Source: Haloplanus rubicundus
GTDB lineage: Archaea; Halobacteriota; Halobacteria; Halobacteriales; Haloferacaceae
Length of the DNA: 64,000 bases
Reading direction: 5' to 3'
NCBI RefSeq assembly: GCF_003342675.1
Contig: NZ_CP031147.1
Location: 1 to 64,000, forward strand
Part shown: piece by piece, positions 1-8,330 of the stretch
Numbering within the stretch: position 1 is the stretch's first letter
Layout of the letters: the number at the start of each line of letters is the position of its first letter
The notes under the pieces: model-generated
Databases searched by the model: none
Seen by the model: the letters and a program-made list of their open reading frames with translations, nothing else
What the model was told of the DNA's origin: nothing
Made by a program: the position numbers and the translations under genes

Positions 1-35
1 AAAGACTATACGTCCGTGAAATATGATCTAACACT

Positions 36-1004
36 ATGTCAAATAGCCAGCGTGGTTGTGAATACGAATTGGATCCGCCTGAACCGAACTGTTTGACCGA
101 AGAGGATCTTGATGAAGACGGAGTATGGTGTTGTCCGCATGATGCTAGGGCAGGAGAGAATCTGTGTATTTTTCACAAATCTAAATCAAAAAAGGAAAGC
201 GAAGAGGTGACCCGAGCAGTACTGAAAGCAATTAACGACTCTCCGATAAAATCGGACCAATCAAACGGATATCGAGGGACTGAGTTTATCGGGGCAAAAT
301 TTGGCCAATTAGAACTGAGTGATCAAAATATAAAATCTCAATCGACAATAGATTTTAGATGTGCAGTCTTTCATGATGAACTATCGGCTGAAGAGGCTGT
401 TTTTGAGGGTCCGGTTGATTTTGGTGGGGCGTCGTTCTATTCAAGGGTGAATTTCAACGGGTCATCTTTTGAATCGGATGTTTGTTTTAGTAATTCTAAA
501 TTTAGAGACTTGGCACAATTCAAATCTATATCAGCCAGGCATCATGTGGATTTCACAGATGTTGTGTTTGATGATGCGGTTCTTTTCCGTGGATCGGTTT
601 TTCAAGAACCAGTAGATTTCAGTGGCTCAGAATTCAACCATACCGTTTCCGGAAATTTCATGGAATCAGAATTTGAATGTGGCTTGGTTTTTGAAAGGGT
701 GAATGTCCGTGGTGATTTTGGGTTTGAAAGGGCAAAATTCAATTCAGATGTTTCACTTAGGATGACTAGATTTAATTCTAGTGTTGCATTCGAGGAGATG
801 AAAATAAACGGCAATCTCAATCTTGATGGGGCAGAATTTAAAGATCATATATATTTCACAAATAAATCGCCCTATTCTTATGAGGAAATATCAGATGCCG
901 TGGGAGAAGTTCAAATTAGCGGTGAGGTTACTCCTAGCCACCGGCGGAACTATAAATACCCGTACGAGAGGGTCTTATTTTCTCATGCGTCAGACAATGA
1001 GTGA
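36..1004 (+). CDS. Pentapeptide-repeat protein
   Basis: The 322-residue protein opens with a Cys/His-rich segment (C8, C19, WCCPH at about 31-35, CIFH at about 44-47) that looks metal-binding. From about residue 80 onward it carries degenerate pentapeptide repeats with Phe at the central position (for example VDFGGASF, VNFNGSSF, VDFSGSEF), which in this superfamily build a right-handed quadrilateral beta-helix. The catalytic role, if any, is unknown; such proteins are usually scaffolds or DNA-mimic proteins. Base composition is clearly more AT-rich than the rest of the window, which suggests a separate origin. The gene ends at a TGA, and further pentapeptide coding sequence follows in the same frame downstream, so this may be the 5' part of a once longer gene. 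Confidence 0.8.
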   Translation: MSNSQRGCEYELDPPEPNCLTEEDLDEDGVWCCPHDARAGENLCIFHKSKSKKESEEVTRAVLKAINDSPIKSDQSNGYRGTEFIGAKFGQLELSDQNIKSQSTIDFRCAVFHDELSAEEAVFEGPVDFGGASFYSRVNFNGSSFESDVCFSNSKFRDLAQFKSISARHHVDFTDVVFDDAVLFRGSVFQEPVDFSGSEFNHTVSGNFMESEFECGLVFERVNVRGDFGFERAKFNSDVSLRMTRFNSSVAFEEMKINGNLNLDGAEFKDHIYFTNKSPYSYEEISDAVGEVQISGEVTPSHRRNYKYPYERVLFSHASDNE

Positions 1005-1079
1005 TCAGGCTATTGCTTAATTGGTGTCCAGCCAGTTTACCAGAGAGATGCACCGCAGTATCGAGACTGAAATGATTAA

Positions 1080-1433
1080 GCTCCTGTCTCTCTTGGAACT
1101 CCCCACCGATTACACTCTTGGCAGAATACTTCCTACTCAAACATCAGTCTCACGAAAGGAGCCCTTACGCGCGCCAACCTATCAAATACTAATTTTTCAG
1201 TGACAGATCTTACGGGAGTGGATCCTCGCCACGCTGACTTATCGGGAATAGAGTCCGCCGTGTCAATTGATCTTGAAGATGCTGACCTCCCTCATGCGAA
1301 CCTAGAGGACACGTTCCTCAAAGACGCAAAATATCTAATGGGAATGAAGGTAACGAGCGAGGATTTAGACCAGATCTCGATAAATAAAGAAACACTTGAG
1401 AATGAAAGAATTGAGATTGAATCCGAAGAATAA
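1080..1433 (+). pseudogene. Remnant of a pentapeptide-repeat gene
   Basis: After the stop of the preceding gene the same frame has two more stops (about 1068 and 1077) and then stays open to 1433. From about 1149 it encodes repeats of the type ALTRANLSNTNF and ADLSGIESAV, a canonical A(D/N)LxX pentapeptide pattern. A GTG at 1200 could start a 77-residue product, but repeats extend upstream of it without a start codon. The best reading is the C-terminal remnant of a pentapeptide gene, either the decayed end of the upstream gene or of a second copy. Confidence 0.55.
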
Positions 1434-1760
1434 ACACAAAATATCAAAAATAATACCTATTTGAATAATAGTGTCAGAAAATATAATCAAACCAAAAAGA
1501 AACTGCGATTAATACCAAGATATTAGAGTGTGCAACTAATCATGGATTCTCGCCTGCTGATACTGGGGATGTACGAGGCGATCTGTCCGAACTGCAACTG
1601 GTTGCCACCCGTCCGCCGAGAGTGAGTCTCGGCTGGCAGTAGCGCGGTAGCGGAGAGCTTCGAGATTGCTCTTTAGCGAATGCAAAGGGGCGAGGGGTCA
1701 TCGAACGAATGCCTGAACTCGGTTGGTCAAGGCTCGCTCGACTGATCCCGCACACCTGCT
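1434..1760. other. Intergenic region with a sharp composition change
   Basis: The first roughly 100 bases (to about 1540) are strongly AT-rich; from about 1540 the sequence becomes GC-rich and stays so. No gene is supported. A tiny reading frame at 1575-1631 (ATG, containing CPNCNW) is too short to call. The change of composition marks a likely insertion boundary. Confidence 0.4.
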
Positions 1761-1854
1761 ATGAGTACTGATTCAGATACTGAACCGGACCGCGAGCCCG
1801 AACCCACCCCCGAACAGCCTGAAACAGAGCCCTCGACACCGGCTGACGACGACG

Positions 1855-2715
1855 GTGAGACCACGCCGAACGACCACCCCGAACGACCACCCCGAATCGG
1901 CAGCGAGCCCCGATGACGAGGACTCGACTGAGGAAACAACTCCTGCCGATGGCGTTCCCGACGAGCCACCGGCCTCGTTCCGGGCGACGATTCAAGCCGC
2001 TTACCTGATGACCGTCCTCTCCTCGCTGCGGGCACTCGTCGATGAGGCCCGAATCCGCGTCACCGAGGACGGTCTGACTGTCCGGGCGGTCGACTCCGCG
2101 AACGTCGCGATGGACGACCTCGAACTCGAGGCAGCGGCGTTCGAGTCCTTCGAGGCCAGCCCAGGGACGCTGGGACTGAATCTCGACCGGCTCGCCGATC
2201 CCGTCCGCCTCGCCAGTAAAGACGACCTCGTGCAGTTGTTCCTCGACCCGGAATCGGGAAAGCTGATCGTCGTGGTCGACGGACTCCGTTACTCGATGGC
2301 TTGTATCGACTCGAAGACCGTCCGGGCGGAACCGACGCCCCCCGAATTCGACCTGCCAGCAGCGGTGACCGTCGACCGCGACGCCCTCCAACGAGGAGTG
2401 AAGGCGGCTGATCTGGTCAGTGACCACGTTCGACTCCGGATGGAGGCTGGCGCCGATGCACTTGTCATTGAGGCCGAAGGCGATACCGACGCCGTCACGC
2501 TCGAACTCGACGGTGACGACATCGAGGTCCTCGCTGCCGGGGATGCGAGTACGCTCTTCAGTCTGGACTACTGCAAGAAGCTCGTCCGGACGATTCCGGC
2601 GAGGACGCCAGTAACGCTCGACCTCGGCGAGGATTTCCCGCTGATCCTCTCCTACGAACTCGCCGACGGTGATGGCACCATCACCCGGATGCTCGCGCCG
2701 CGGATCGAGACCTGA
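1855..2715 (+). CDS. PCNA-like DNA sliding clamp (paralogue), 5' end disrupted
   Basis: This is a PCNA-family sliding clamp, the homotrimeric ring that tethers replicative polymerases and other DNA enzymes. The clamp core starts at about 1978 (FRATIQAAYL) and shows the archaeal landmarks: IRVTEDGLTVRAVDSANVAM, the central LDPESGKLIV segment, and C-terminal LDLGEDFPLILSYELADGDG near the ring interface. The core is complete. The 5' end is odd. An ATG at 1761 opens an acidic Pro/Glu-rich tail in another frame and runs into a stop at about 1914, because a 13-bp unit is duplicated at 1868-1893. Deleting one unit fuses that ATG in frame with the clamp. As it stands the clamp would need the GTG at 1855 or an internal start. 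It is probably an element-borne second clamp rather than the main cellular PCNA. Confidence 0.8.
   Translation: MRPRRTTTPNDHPESAASPDDEDSTEETTPADGVPDEPPASFRATIQAAYLMTVLSSLRALVDEARIRVTEDGLTVRAVDSANVAMDDLELEAAAFESFEASPGTLGLNLDRLADPVRLASKDDLVQLFLDPESGKLIVVVDGLRYSMACIDSKTVRAEPTPPEFDLPAAVTVDRDALQRGVKAADLVSDHVRLRMEAGADALVIEAEGDTDAVTLELDGDDIEVLAAGDASTLFSLDYCKKLVRTIPARTPVTLDLGEDFPLILSYELADGDGTITRMLAPRIET
1868..1893. repeat. 13-bp tandem duplication
   Basis: The unit GAACGACCACCCC occurs twice in a row (1868-1880 and 1881-1893). Thirteen is not a multiple of three, so the duplication shifts the reading frame that begins at the ATG at 1761 and separates it from the sliding-clamp coding sequence. Removing one unit gives a continuous 314-codon frame from 1761 to 2715. 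Confidence 0.9.
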
Positions 2716-2766
2716 TTGCCTCGAACCAGACGGGGCCCGTACCCGATTTAGACCACACCAACACCG

Positions 2767-3573
2767 ATGTCAACCAACTATCGAAGATCCACGCATCGCG
2801 CCCGACGGTACCGCGGCGAGCGAACCGTCGGCGGCTGTCTCGTCTACGCCGGCGACGACATCCTCGACAAACACCTGTTCGTCCATCCAGTCTCGCCGGG
2901 CGGGTTCGACTGGGGGCCGGATGCCGATGACGACCGCGCCTGCCAGCTGGCAATCGCCCTGCTCGCTCCGAAGTTCGGGCTCGAAGTCGCCGTCGACGAC
3001 TACCACCTCTTCGCGACGAACTTCGTGAAACGGGAACTGACCGGCGATACCTGGACAGTCCGGTCGCAGGACCTCAAGGCGGACGGCCTTCGGACGAAGT
3101 TCGCCCACCGGGAGTACCCGGAGAACACGGCACCGTCACCGTCGGACGTCGATATCGAGACAGCCGACATCGACGGGCTGACCTACGCCGAAGAGATCGC
3201 GCTCGCCCGCCGATACGATGACATCCTGTGGAAGAAGGGGAATCGTCGGGGCAACCTACGTCGTCTGCAGAAGATCCACGCCGGGGCGCTCGATCCGGCC
3301 GACGAACCCGTCTCGAAGCAGTGGATCGCGACCCACCTCGGCCTGACCGCGGCGGCGAAGCGAGCACTGGCTGAGAAGTTCAAGACGATGGGGGAACTCG
3401 CCGGGTGGGTGCTGTACGCGACCACGCTCTCAGACCTAGAGCATATCGGCGAGACGACTGCCGAGCGCCTTCGGTCCCGCCGTGACGTCTTCATCCGGTG
3501 GTTCGGCGGCGAGGAGTACATCCCCCGTTGTGACGACGACCAGCAGACCCTTTCGGGACAGCCAGGTCGATAG
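2767..3573 (+). CDS. DUF6166-like protein with C-terminal helical domain
   Basis: The N-terminal third (about residues 18-85) contains a pattern seen in haloarchaeal DUF6166 proteins: VYAGD..LD.HL..H.VSPGGFDWG followed by CQLAIALLA. The family has no assigned reaction. The C-terminal part (about 180-255) is basic and helical, with segments such as LEHIGETTAERLRSRRDVF that resemble a helix-hairpin-helix, hinting at nucleic-acid contact. It lies 51 bases downstream of the sliding-clamp gene in the same direction, so the two may be co-transcribed. The ATG at 2767 gives a natural start (MSTNYRR). Confidence 0.7.
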   Translation: MSTNYRRSTHRARRYRGERTVGGCLVYAGDDILDKHLFVHPVSPGGFDWGPDADDDRACQLAIALLAPKFGLEVAVDDYHLFATNFVKRELTGDTWTVRSQDLKADGLRTKFAHREYPENTAPSPSDVDIETADIDGLTYAEEIALARRYDDILWKKGNRRGNLRRLQKIHAGALDPADEPVSKQWIATHLGLTAAAKRALAEKFKTMGELAGWVLYATTLSDLEHIGETTAERLRSRRDVFIRWFGGEEYIPRCDDDQQTLSGQPGR

Positions 3574-3584
3574 CAGATTGGGCG

Positions 3585-3622
3585 CTATTTAGCAGCATCT
3601 GACAAGGCTGGCTGTTAAATAG
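3585..3622. terminator. Inverted repeat in a convergent gap, possible terminator
   Basis: Twelve-base arms CTATTTAGCAGC (3585-3596) and GCTGTTAAATAG (3611-3622) pair with one mismatch around a 14-base loop. The hairpin sits 11 bases after the stop of the DUF6166-like gene, and the next gene is convergent. A transcription-end or protein-binding role is inferred from position only. Confidence 0.35.
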
Positions 3623-3698
3623 AGGGGGTGTACGCGGTACTCGAGGCTGTTGATTCCGCGCAGCTTTCCGTAAATCGATCACCATTCCTGTGGCTGAC

Positions 3699-4346
3699 TC
3701 AAACTATCTGAACCTGCATGGAGTCCTGGAGACGTTTCTTCACCCCGGCACGGTGAAGAGCACCGATAACAAGCAATGCCTCCTCAACAGAGTTCTCCTC
3801 GCTGTACTCCTCAACGTCGTAGGCCATCCTCATGTCTCTGGCAGCCATCGTCCCAGCGGCGAAAGCACCGAATATCAGAACAGCAGCGGCGACAAAGACT
3901 GAGGGGATTAGTATAGGAACAGCCACCCACTGAAACGTTGCGACGAACTTCGGTAAAGCGAATATCCCCAACATCACGATGCCGTGGTGGACCAGCATCC
4001 ACAACAATCGGTACTCAACAATCACATCGAAAAGATCCATGTCTACCTCAACGATCTCCGCGTCGTATTCCTCCGCTAAGTCATATACGAGATGGGAATC
4101 GTGAAGACCTGCGATCTTGAATAATTTCTGGCCCAGCAGCATCAGGTAGAGTGCTGCGACCAGTAGAGGGACCATAACTAGGTTCGCCAAGTGCTCAAAT
4201 TTTGCGGGTCTCTTCGCCAAGGGCGCCTCAACAAAGATGACATCAAGCCGGTCAAAGTCATTAGCATCTGAATCTTTTCTCCGAGAAGGTAGGGTGATAT
4301 GATTCCCGCCGGAGATATGAAGCTCCGTTGCTGTTCCAACCATCAC
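3699..4346 (-). CDS. Small membrane protein, weakly TraB-like
   Basis: The 215-residue protein has three predicted membrane spans: one at about 52-70 (MVPLLVAALYLML) and a long hydrophobic stretch at about 118-165 that probably crosses twice. The C-terminal cytoplasmic part includes RDMRMAYDVEEY and ALLVIGALHRAGVKKRL. The combination of an early VGT..E, VIFVEAP and a late LVIGALHRAGV recalls the TraB/PrgY family, which contains membrane protease-like proteins, but catalytic residues cannot be assigned. It is divergently placed against the gene at 4400, and the 53-base gap must hold both promoters. Function unknown; the family link is tentative. Confidence 0.6.
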   Translation of the reverse strand: MMVGTATELHISGGNHITLPSRRKDSDANDFDRLDVIFVEAPLAKRPAKFEHLANLVMVPLLVAALYLMLLGQKLFKIAGLHDSHLVYDLAEEYDAEIVEVDMDLFDVIVEYRLLWMLVHHGIVMLGIFALPKFVATFQWVAVPILIPSVFVAAAVLIFGAFAAGTMAARDMRMAYDVEEYSEENSVEEALLVIGALHRAGVKKRLQDSMQVQIV

Positions 4347-4370
4347 CAGAATATGTCTACGGGAAATGGT

Positions 4371-4376
4371 TTATAA
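4371..4376 (+). promoter_or_regulatory. TATA-like box for the gene at 4400
   Basis: TTATAA begins 29 bases before the ATG at 4400 with no Shine-Dalgarno motif between, the spacing expected for a leaderless haloarchaeal transcript. It supports choosing 4400 over the longer upstream start at 4328. Confidence 0.5.
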
Positions 4377-4399
4377 GTCCATCTTCGGTCTATTCTATT

Positions 4400-4882
4400 A
4401 TGCCAATCGACGCAGATTCTAAAGAGTGGAAGGAAGGCCGCCTACTAGATCCACTTGAAGTCCACATCACCGACTTTCTACGTAACAACGACGAGCAGGC
4501 CTTCACACTGGAAGAGATAACAAATCACATTATCGAGGACGAGGCAGATGCCCTGTTCCTATTAGACGGCGTCAACGAAGAGCAGGCACTCGAAGAAGTA
4601 GACGAGGAGACATATGGACTGATCAAGTCCCGTATCGCGATGAAACTGGAAGATCTCGGTTGGCGAAACTTCATCGAATGGAAGGTCATAGGGTATGATG
4701 ACGCCGATGTCGGCACGGTTTACTTCACGAACTCGGACAAGGAACCGGTTTCCCCGCTTGCCAAGATTCAGGACGTCTATCCACGCAAGTTCAGTAGTAT
4801 AGAAGAAGACATCGAGGATCTTGCTGACGATGTCGAGGAACTACAGTACGCGGTTAACAATCTTCGCAGAGAGAACTACTGA
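4400..4882 (+). CDS. Small acidic protein of unknown family
   Basis: The 160-residue product starts MPIDADSKEW. It has an N-terminal helical region with LEEITNHIIEDEAD, which may be a winged-helix-like fold, a central segment with LIKSRIAMKLEDLGW, and a C-terminal coiled-coil-like stretch (SSIEEDIEDLADDVEELQ). I do not recognise the family. It is the first gene of an apparent operon: the next gene begins 9 bases after its stop and the third overlaps the second. The start is set by the TATA-like box 29 bases upstream. It may be a regulatory or adaptor subunit of the PLD-like protein encoded next. Confidence 0.7.
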   Translation: MPIDADSKEWKEGRLLDPLEVHITDFLRNNDEQAFTLEEITNHIIEDEADALFLLDGVNEEQALEEVDEETYGLIKSRIAMKLEDLGWRNFIEWKVIGYDDADVGTVYFTNSDKEPVSPLAKIQDVYPRKFSSIEEDIEDLADDVEELQYAVNNLRRENY

Positions 4883-4891
4883 CCCCAGGGC

Positions 4892-5917
4892 ATGAATGAA
4901 TCCGACCGGAAAATCCGTCGAGAGATCCTAAAGTACATCTACGACAAGTTCGAGGAATCGGTCCTCGACAGGGCAGGTACAGAAGGCCTCTACAAAAAAC
5001 TGGACGAGGTTGACCAGAACGAAATCAATTACAACCTTGTGCGCTTGAGAGATGAGAGGCAGATCGGCTTCGATGTCTCGATGGGCGGTGTCCACGGAAT
5101 GGAGCTAACTGCGGAAGGAATCGAGAGGTTGGATCAAGACGGCTATGACACCGTCTTAGAGGACGAAATCCGGTACGATATACTACAGCTGCTGTATGAA
5201 ATCGGCCGCGAATATCCGTTTGGCTCGGCTAAGCTCTCCAGCGAAGACATAGCTGAAGAATTGGATGTCGACGAGGACCGAGTTCTCCCTGCGATTGGGT
5301 ACCTCAATCTGAAGGAACTCGTCGACGCAGCTGTAGGATCCAAGCCTGAGGCCACTTACCGGAGAGTGGAAATAACGGGAAGAGGTCGGAACAAGTACGA
5401 ACTATACGTGGAGGAAGGAACCTCCATTCCGAATACGCAGCCGCTGACACGGTGGACACAGCATTCGGTAGGACCAAATGAACCCGAGAAGGCCCAAAAC
5501 CTGTTCCAGAGCGTAGTCGAGGTCGCCCAGGAGAAGATCACTATCGTCGACTGGTACTTCAAAGAGCCTGCCTACGATCTTTTGGAGGAAGTTCCGGACA
5601 CGGTCGATATTGAAATTCTCACATCGGAGAGGGCGTTCGATGATGAAGACGAGTACCGCGACTTGGTAGCTGACTTTTCGGAAGGCAGATCCGGCGAGGT
5701 TGACGTAAGGTATGTCGAGTACTACGATTTCGAAGCCCGATTGTTCCATGCCAGGTATCTCGTGAGGGATGAGATCGAGGGATGGACGTGGGATCAGTCC
5801 TTCAAAGATGCAGGTGATACTCAGCATACAGTCAGTGAAGTCAGGCCTGTGAACCTAGAGTCTACAATGGAGACCTTCCAGGAAGCTTGGAGGCAAGGTG
5901 AGTTGATCAATGGTTAG
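4892..5917 (+). CDS. Winged-helix protein with degenerate phospholipase D-like domain
   Basis: The first about 165 residues hold two winged-helix-like units (for example KLDEVDQNEINYNLVRLRDE, then LSSEDIAEELDVDEDRVLPAIGYL). The C-terminal half (about 195-330) resembles the PLD-like phosphodiesterase fold: ITIVDWYF..., then LFHARYLVRDEIEGWTWDQSFKDAG at about 283-307, the pattern H-x-R/K-(hydrophobic)...GW...SFKDAG common in PLD-like domains of nuclease and defence proteins. The classical HxK is HxR here, so catalysis is uncertain. It lies 9 bases after the previous gene and overlaps the next by 8 bases. A DNA/RNA-sensing nuclease or regulator is plausible but unproven. Confidence 0.7.
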   Translation: MNESDRKIRREILKYIYDKFEESVLDRAGTEGLYKKLDEVDQNEINYNLVRLRDERQIGFDVSMGGVHGMELTAEGIERLDQDGYDTVLEDEIRYDILQLLYEIGREYPFGSAKLSSEDIAEELDVDEDRVLPAIGYLNLKELVDAAVGSKPEATYRRVEITGRGRNKYELYVEEGTSIPNTQPLTRWTQHSVGPNEPEKAQNLFQSVVEVAQEKITIVDWYFKEPAYDLLEEVPDTVDIEILTSERAFDDEDEYRDLVADFSEGRSGEVDVRYVEYYDFEARLFHARYLVRDEIEGWTWDQSFKDAGDTQHTVSEVRPVNLESTMETFQEAWRQGELING

Positions 5918-6365
5918 TAAGCCAGTCACAATCGCCTTACCGAGAAGTGAGGATGGAATGACTGGACGTCAGTGCCCCCGCTGTGAGGGGAAATTCAGGG
6001 TTCATCTTCCGACTGTTGAGGACCAGTGTTATCTGAACCTGCGGTGTCCGTACTGTAGGTTTATCGATCGCTTGGACCGGTTCTTGACTGGTGAGCAACG
6101 AGCATACTGGACAGCAATCGGACGTGATGAAACCCTTCAATTAGCGTCCGAAGTCACGGAGGAGGTCTTCTCAGAGGCCTTTGATGATCTGGATGGCGGC
6201 GGTCTTCTTGACTTTGAGGTAGAGACAGGAAGTGTAAATTTTGGCGGTGCTCATATCCCTTCCTGGCAGCTGGATGTGGTGACTGAGGAGGTTATCTGCG
6301 GTGAATGTTCTTTCCGCTATGCAGTACAGGATGACCGGGATGGCGTTTGTCCACTCTGTCGCTGA
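5910..6365 (+). CDS. Double zinc-ribbon protein
   Basis: The 151-residue protein carries two pairs of CxxC motifs, CPRC and CPYC at about 22-49 and CGEC and CPLC at about 130-150. These most simply form one N-terminal and one C-terminal zinc ribbon. The middle (about 60-115) is acidic and helical. The ATG lies within the last codons of the PLD-like gene (8-base overlap), so translation is probably coupled and the two proteins likely work together. No enzyme motif is visible. Confidence 0.75.
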   Translation: MVSKPVTIALPRSEDGMTGRQCPRCEGKFRVHLPTVEDQCYLNLRCPYCRFIDRLDRFLTGEQRAYWTAIGRDETLQLASEVTEEVFSEAFDDLDGGGLLDFEVETGSVNFGGAHIPSWQLDVVTEEVICGECSFRYAVQDDRDGVCPLCR

Positions 6366-6478
6366 GTTTCTCGGCTGGCCATTCGATAACGGTTTCGAGG
6401 ATTGGGACAAGGTTGCTCTCGAAGGTCTTCTCGTTCGTATCTTTGATGCCGGCTAACTGGGTACGGATAACGTGATAT
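6366..6478 (-). pseudogene. Possible gene fragment
   Basis: The minus strand from about 6478 down to 6366 reads as fluent protein (VIRTQLAGIKDTNEKTF, then VPILETVIEWPAEKLSD) and continues into the 3' part of the zinc-ribbon gene, but has a stop at its 5' side and no start codon. It looks like a piece of a gene cut by rearrangement. It could also be chance. Confidence 0.25.
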
Positions 6479-6631
6479 TCTCACGCGTTTCCTCTACCCT
6501 CAGCTAAAGACAGTTGGCTGGGTAGTCGTCACGCGTTTCTCTCCGACAAGAGAATGAGGAGTTCGAGAACGGTCGAGTGACCGTCTCGGTTGGCGCCCGC
6601 GGCGCCGAACGCTCTTCATCCAGACCCGATC

Positions 6632-8128
6632 ATGGCTACTGACCAGCAACCACAGCGACGCGAGCGGAGCACCGACTCGACGACCGACAGCACTCCAGCA
6701 GCCGACCACGTCCCCGTGACGGCGCTCATCGCCGAAGAACACACGCTTCAGTTCGCCGGGCTCACCGATGGTGACGCGGAGACGGTCCTCGGGACCGACG
6801 AGCGTTCACCGGAAGCCTGGTGTGGAGACGACAGCGTGACGGCACTTGAGCAGGCCATCGCGGTGCTGCCACGAGCCAGTTCCGGGGAACTCTGGGCGAC
6901 CAACGAGTTCGTTGAAACCGACGGCACCGTCGACGTCACCGCTATCGAGTCGGTTCACGGGCTCGATACGGATGCGCTCGAACAGACGGCCGAACGTTCG
7001 CTGGACGAGCTAGCCGCCCGGACCGACGCCGAGCCAATCGTTCCCGTCGACGATCATCAAGACATCGTCGACCGGCGCCGGAAGGCGCTATGCGCGCTGG
7101 GCTACGACGTACGGTTCCGCTGGCAGATCGCCTCCGACCGCTACTCGATCATCAACCCACAGGAAGCCTACCAGCCGATCATCACTGCCCTCCAGCGTCG
7201 AGGTGAAACCGACGCGTTCGGCTGGCTGAGCTACCGCGACTGGGGTGGGCTGCTCAAGCTGTTCGTCGTCTGTCCCGGCCTCCGGCAGGTCGTCGGCCCG
7301 CCTGAGGAGGCGGTCGACATCAACGACGAGGACGATATCGATGCCCTCGGGGGAAGTCGCGTTCGGAAGGCCGAAACGGCGGATTCAGACGGGGAACTGG
7401 TCGTGTACGGCGGCTTCGAGACGGGGTACGACTTCCGGGGAACGCAGACGCTGTGGGCGAAGCCGGTCCTGTACTTCCCCGATAGCGAAATGATCGTTCC
7501 GGATACGGGCCAGCGGTACACGCGCCGGCACTACGGACAGGCGACCAACGCCGATCACGAGCGGGCGAACGACCGGGTACCCATCAGCGAGTGGTGGGCG
7601 TCGATCTACGACGACGTCGAGACGCGAATGGTCGATGTCGACGAAACACTCCGGCGGGCCCGGGCGATCACCTACGATTTCGAGGTGCTACCGTTCTCGG
7701 CTGCCGACTGCTACCGATACTGGGGTATTGCCGACACGTATGCCGCTGTCGCGGCTGACCGGGCGACCAGCCTCGCCGATCCCACGTCCCGACCGACGGT
7801 GTTCAACCTCCAGCTATCGTTGCTGATCGCGCTGCTGGAGGAGTACACCGGGTCGTGGGCCTCGAACACCTATCAGGAGTATCTCGAGGTAGCTGGCGAA
7901 TTGCTCCGGACGCCGGCGATGATGATCCAACTGGCCATGCAGGAGCACGACAGGCAGGTCGAAGACGCAGCCGAACGGGTCCTCGCAGGGGGCCAGCAGA
8001 CGTTGAGCGACGCCCTCGAGGATATCGTCGACATTCCGGGCATCGACGTCGACACCGAGGCCGCGCTCTCGGATAGGGAGGCCCAGCGGCTCAACGATCA
8101 AATCCAGCAACAACTGGACGACATTTGA
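6632..8128 (+). CDS. Large plasmid-type protein of unknown function
   Basis: The 498-residue protein begins MATDQQPQRRE at the ATG at 6632; a longer in-frame TTG start at 6590 is less likely. A central segment (RFRWQIASDRYSIINPQEAY) recalls the DUF932 phage/plasmid family, where an R..YSI(V/I)NP motif opens the conserved region, but the match is weak. The rest is acidic and mostly helical, ending in SDREAQRLNDQIQQQLDD. I cannot name its function. Two copies of TCACGCGTTTC lie upstream (6481 and 6529, 48 bases apart) and may be regulatory. The gene is oriented like the clamp and AAA+ genes and may belong to the same element backbone. Confidence 0.75.
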   Translation: MATDQQPQRRERSTDSTTDSTPAADHVPVTALIAEEHTLQFAGLTDGDAETVLGTDERSPEAWCGDDSVTALEQAIAVLPRASSGELWATNEFVETDGTVDVTAIESVHGLDTDALEQTAERSLDELAARTDAEPIVPVDDHQDIVDRRRKALCALGYDVRFRWQIASDRYSIINPQEAYQPIITALQRRGETDAFGWLSYRDWGGLLKLFVVCPGLRQVVGPPEEAVDINDEDDIDALGGSRVRKAETADSDGELVVYGGFETGYDFRGTQTLWAKPVLYFPDSEMIVPDTGQRYTRRHYGQATNADHERANDRVPISEWWASIYDDVETRMVDVDETLRRARAITYDFEVLPFSAADCYRYWGIADTYAAVAADRATSLADPTSRPTVFNLQLSLLIALLEEYTGSWASNTYQEYLEVAGELLRTPAMMIQLAMQEHDRQVEDAAERVLAGGQQTLSDALEDIVDIPGIDVDTEAALSDREAQRLNDQIQQQLDDI

Positions 8129-8330
8129 GGATCTTCCCCAGTCTGCAATTAGTGATATTTTTTCCTAATAATCTCGTGAACACGCAGCGCAAGTCGGTTA
8201 CGAGTTTCAACCTGACCGACACATCTCCTGTAATCAGCATGGTCGGCTATCGCCGTATGTGGGCATCAATGAGGCCTGTCTGCTTGAACCGTACGCCACT
8301 TAGTTCGCGTGTTAAATGGTGAGCTAACTG

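Noticed and set aside
3585-3622. The hairpin as a member of the GTTACCCCAC repeat family.
   Set aside because: Its arms (CTATTTAGCAGC) are unrelated in sequence to that family.
8125-8322. A short plus-strand frame after the gene at 6632.
   Set aside because: It starts at the stop of the preceding gene, has no protein-like composition and no promoter.
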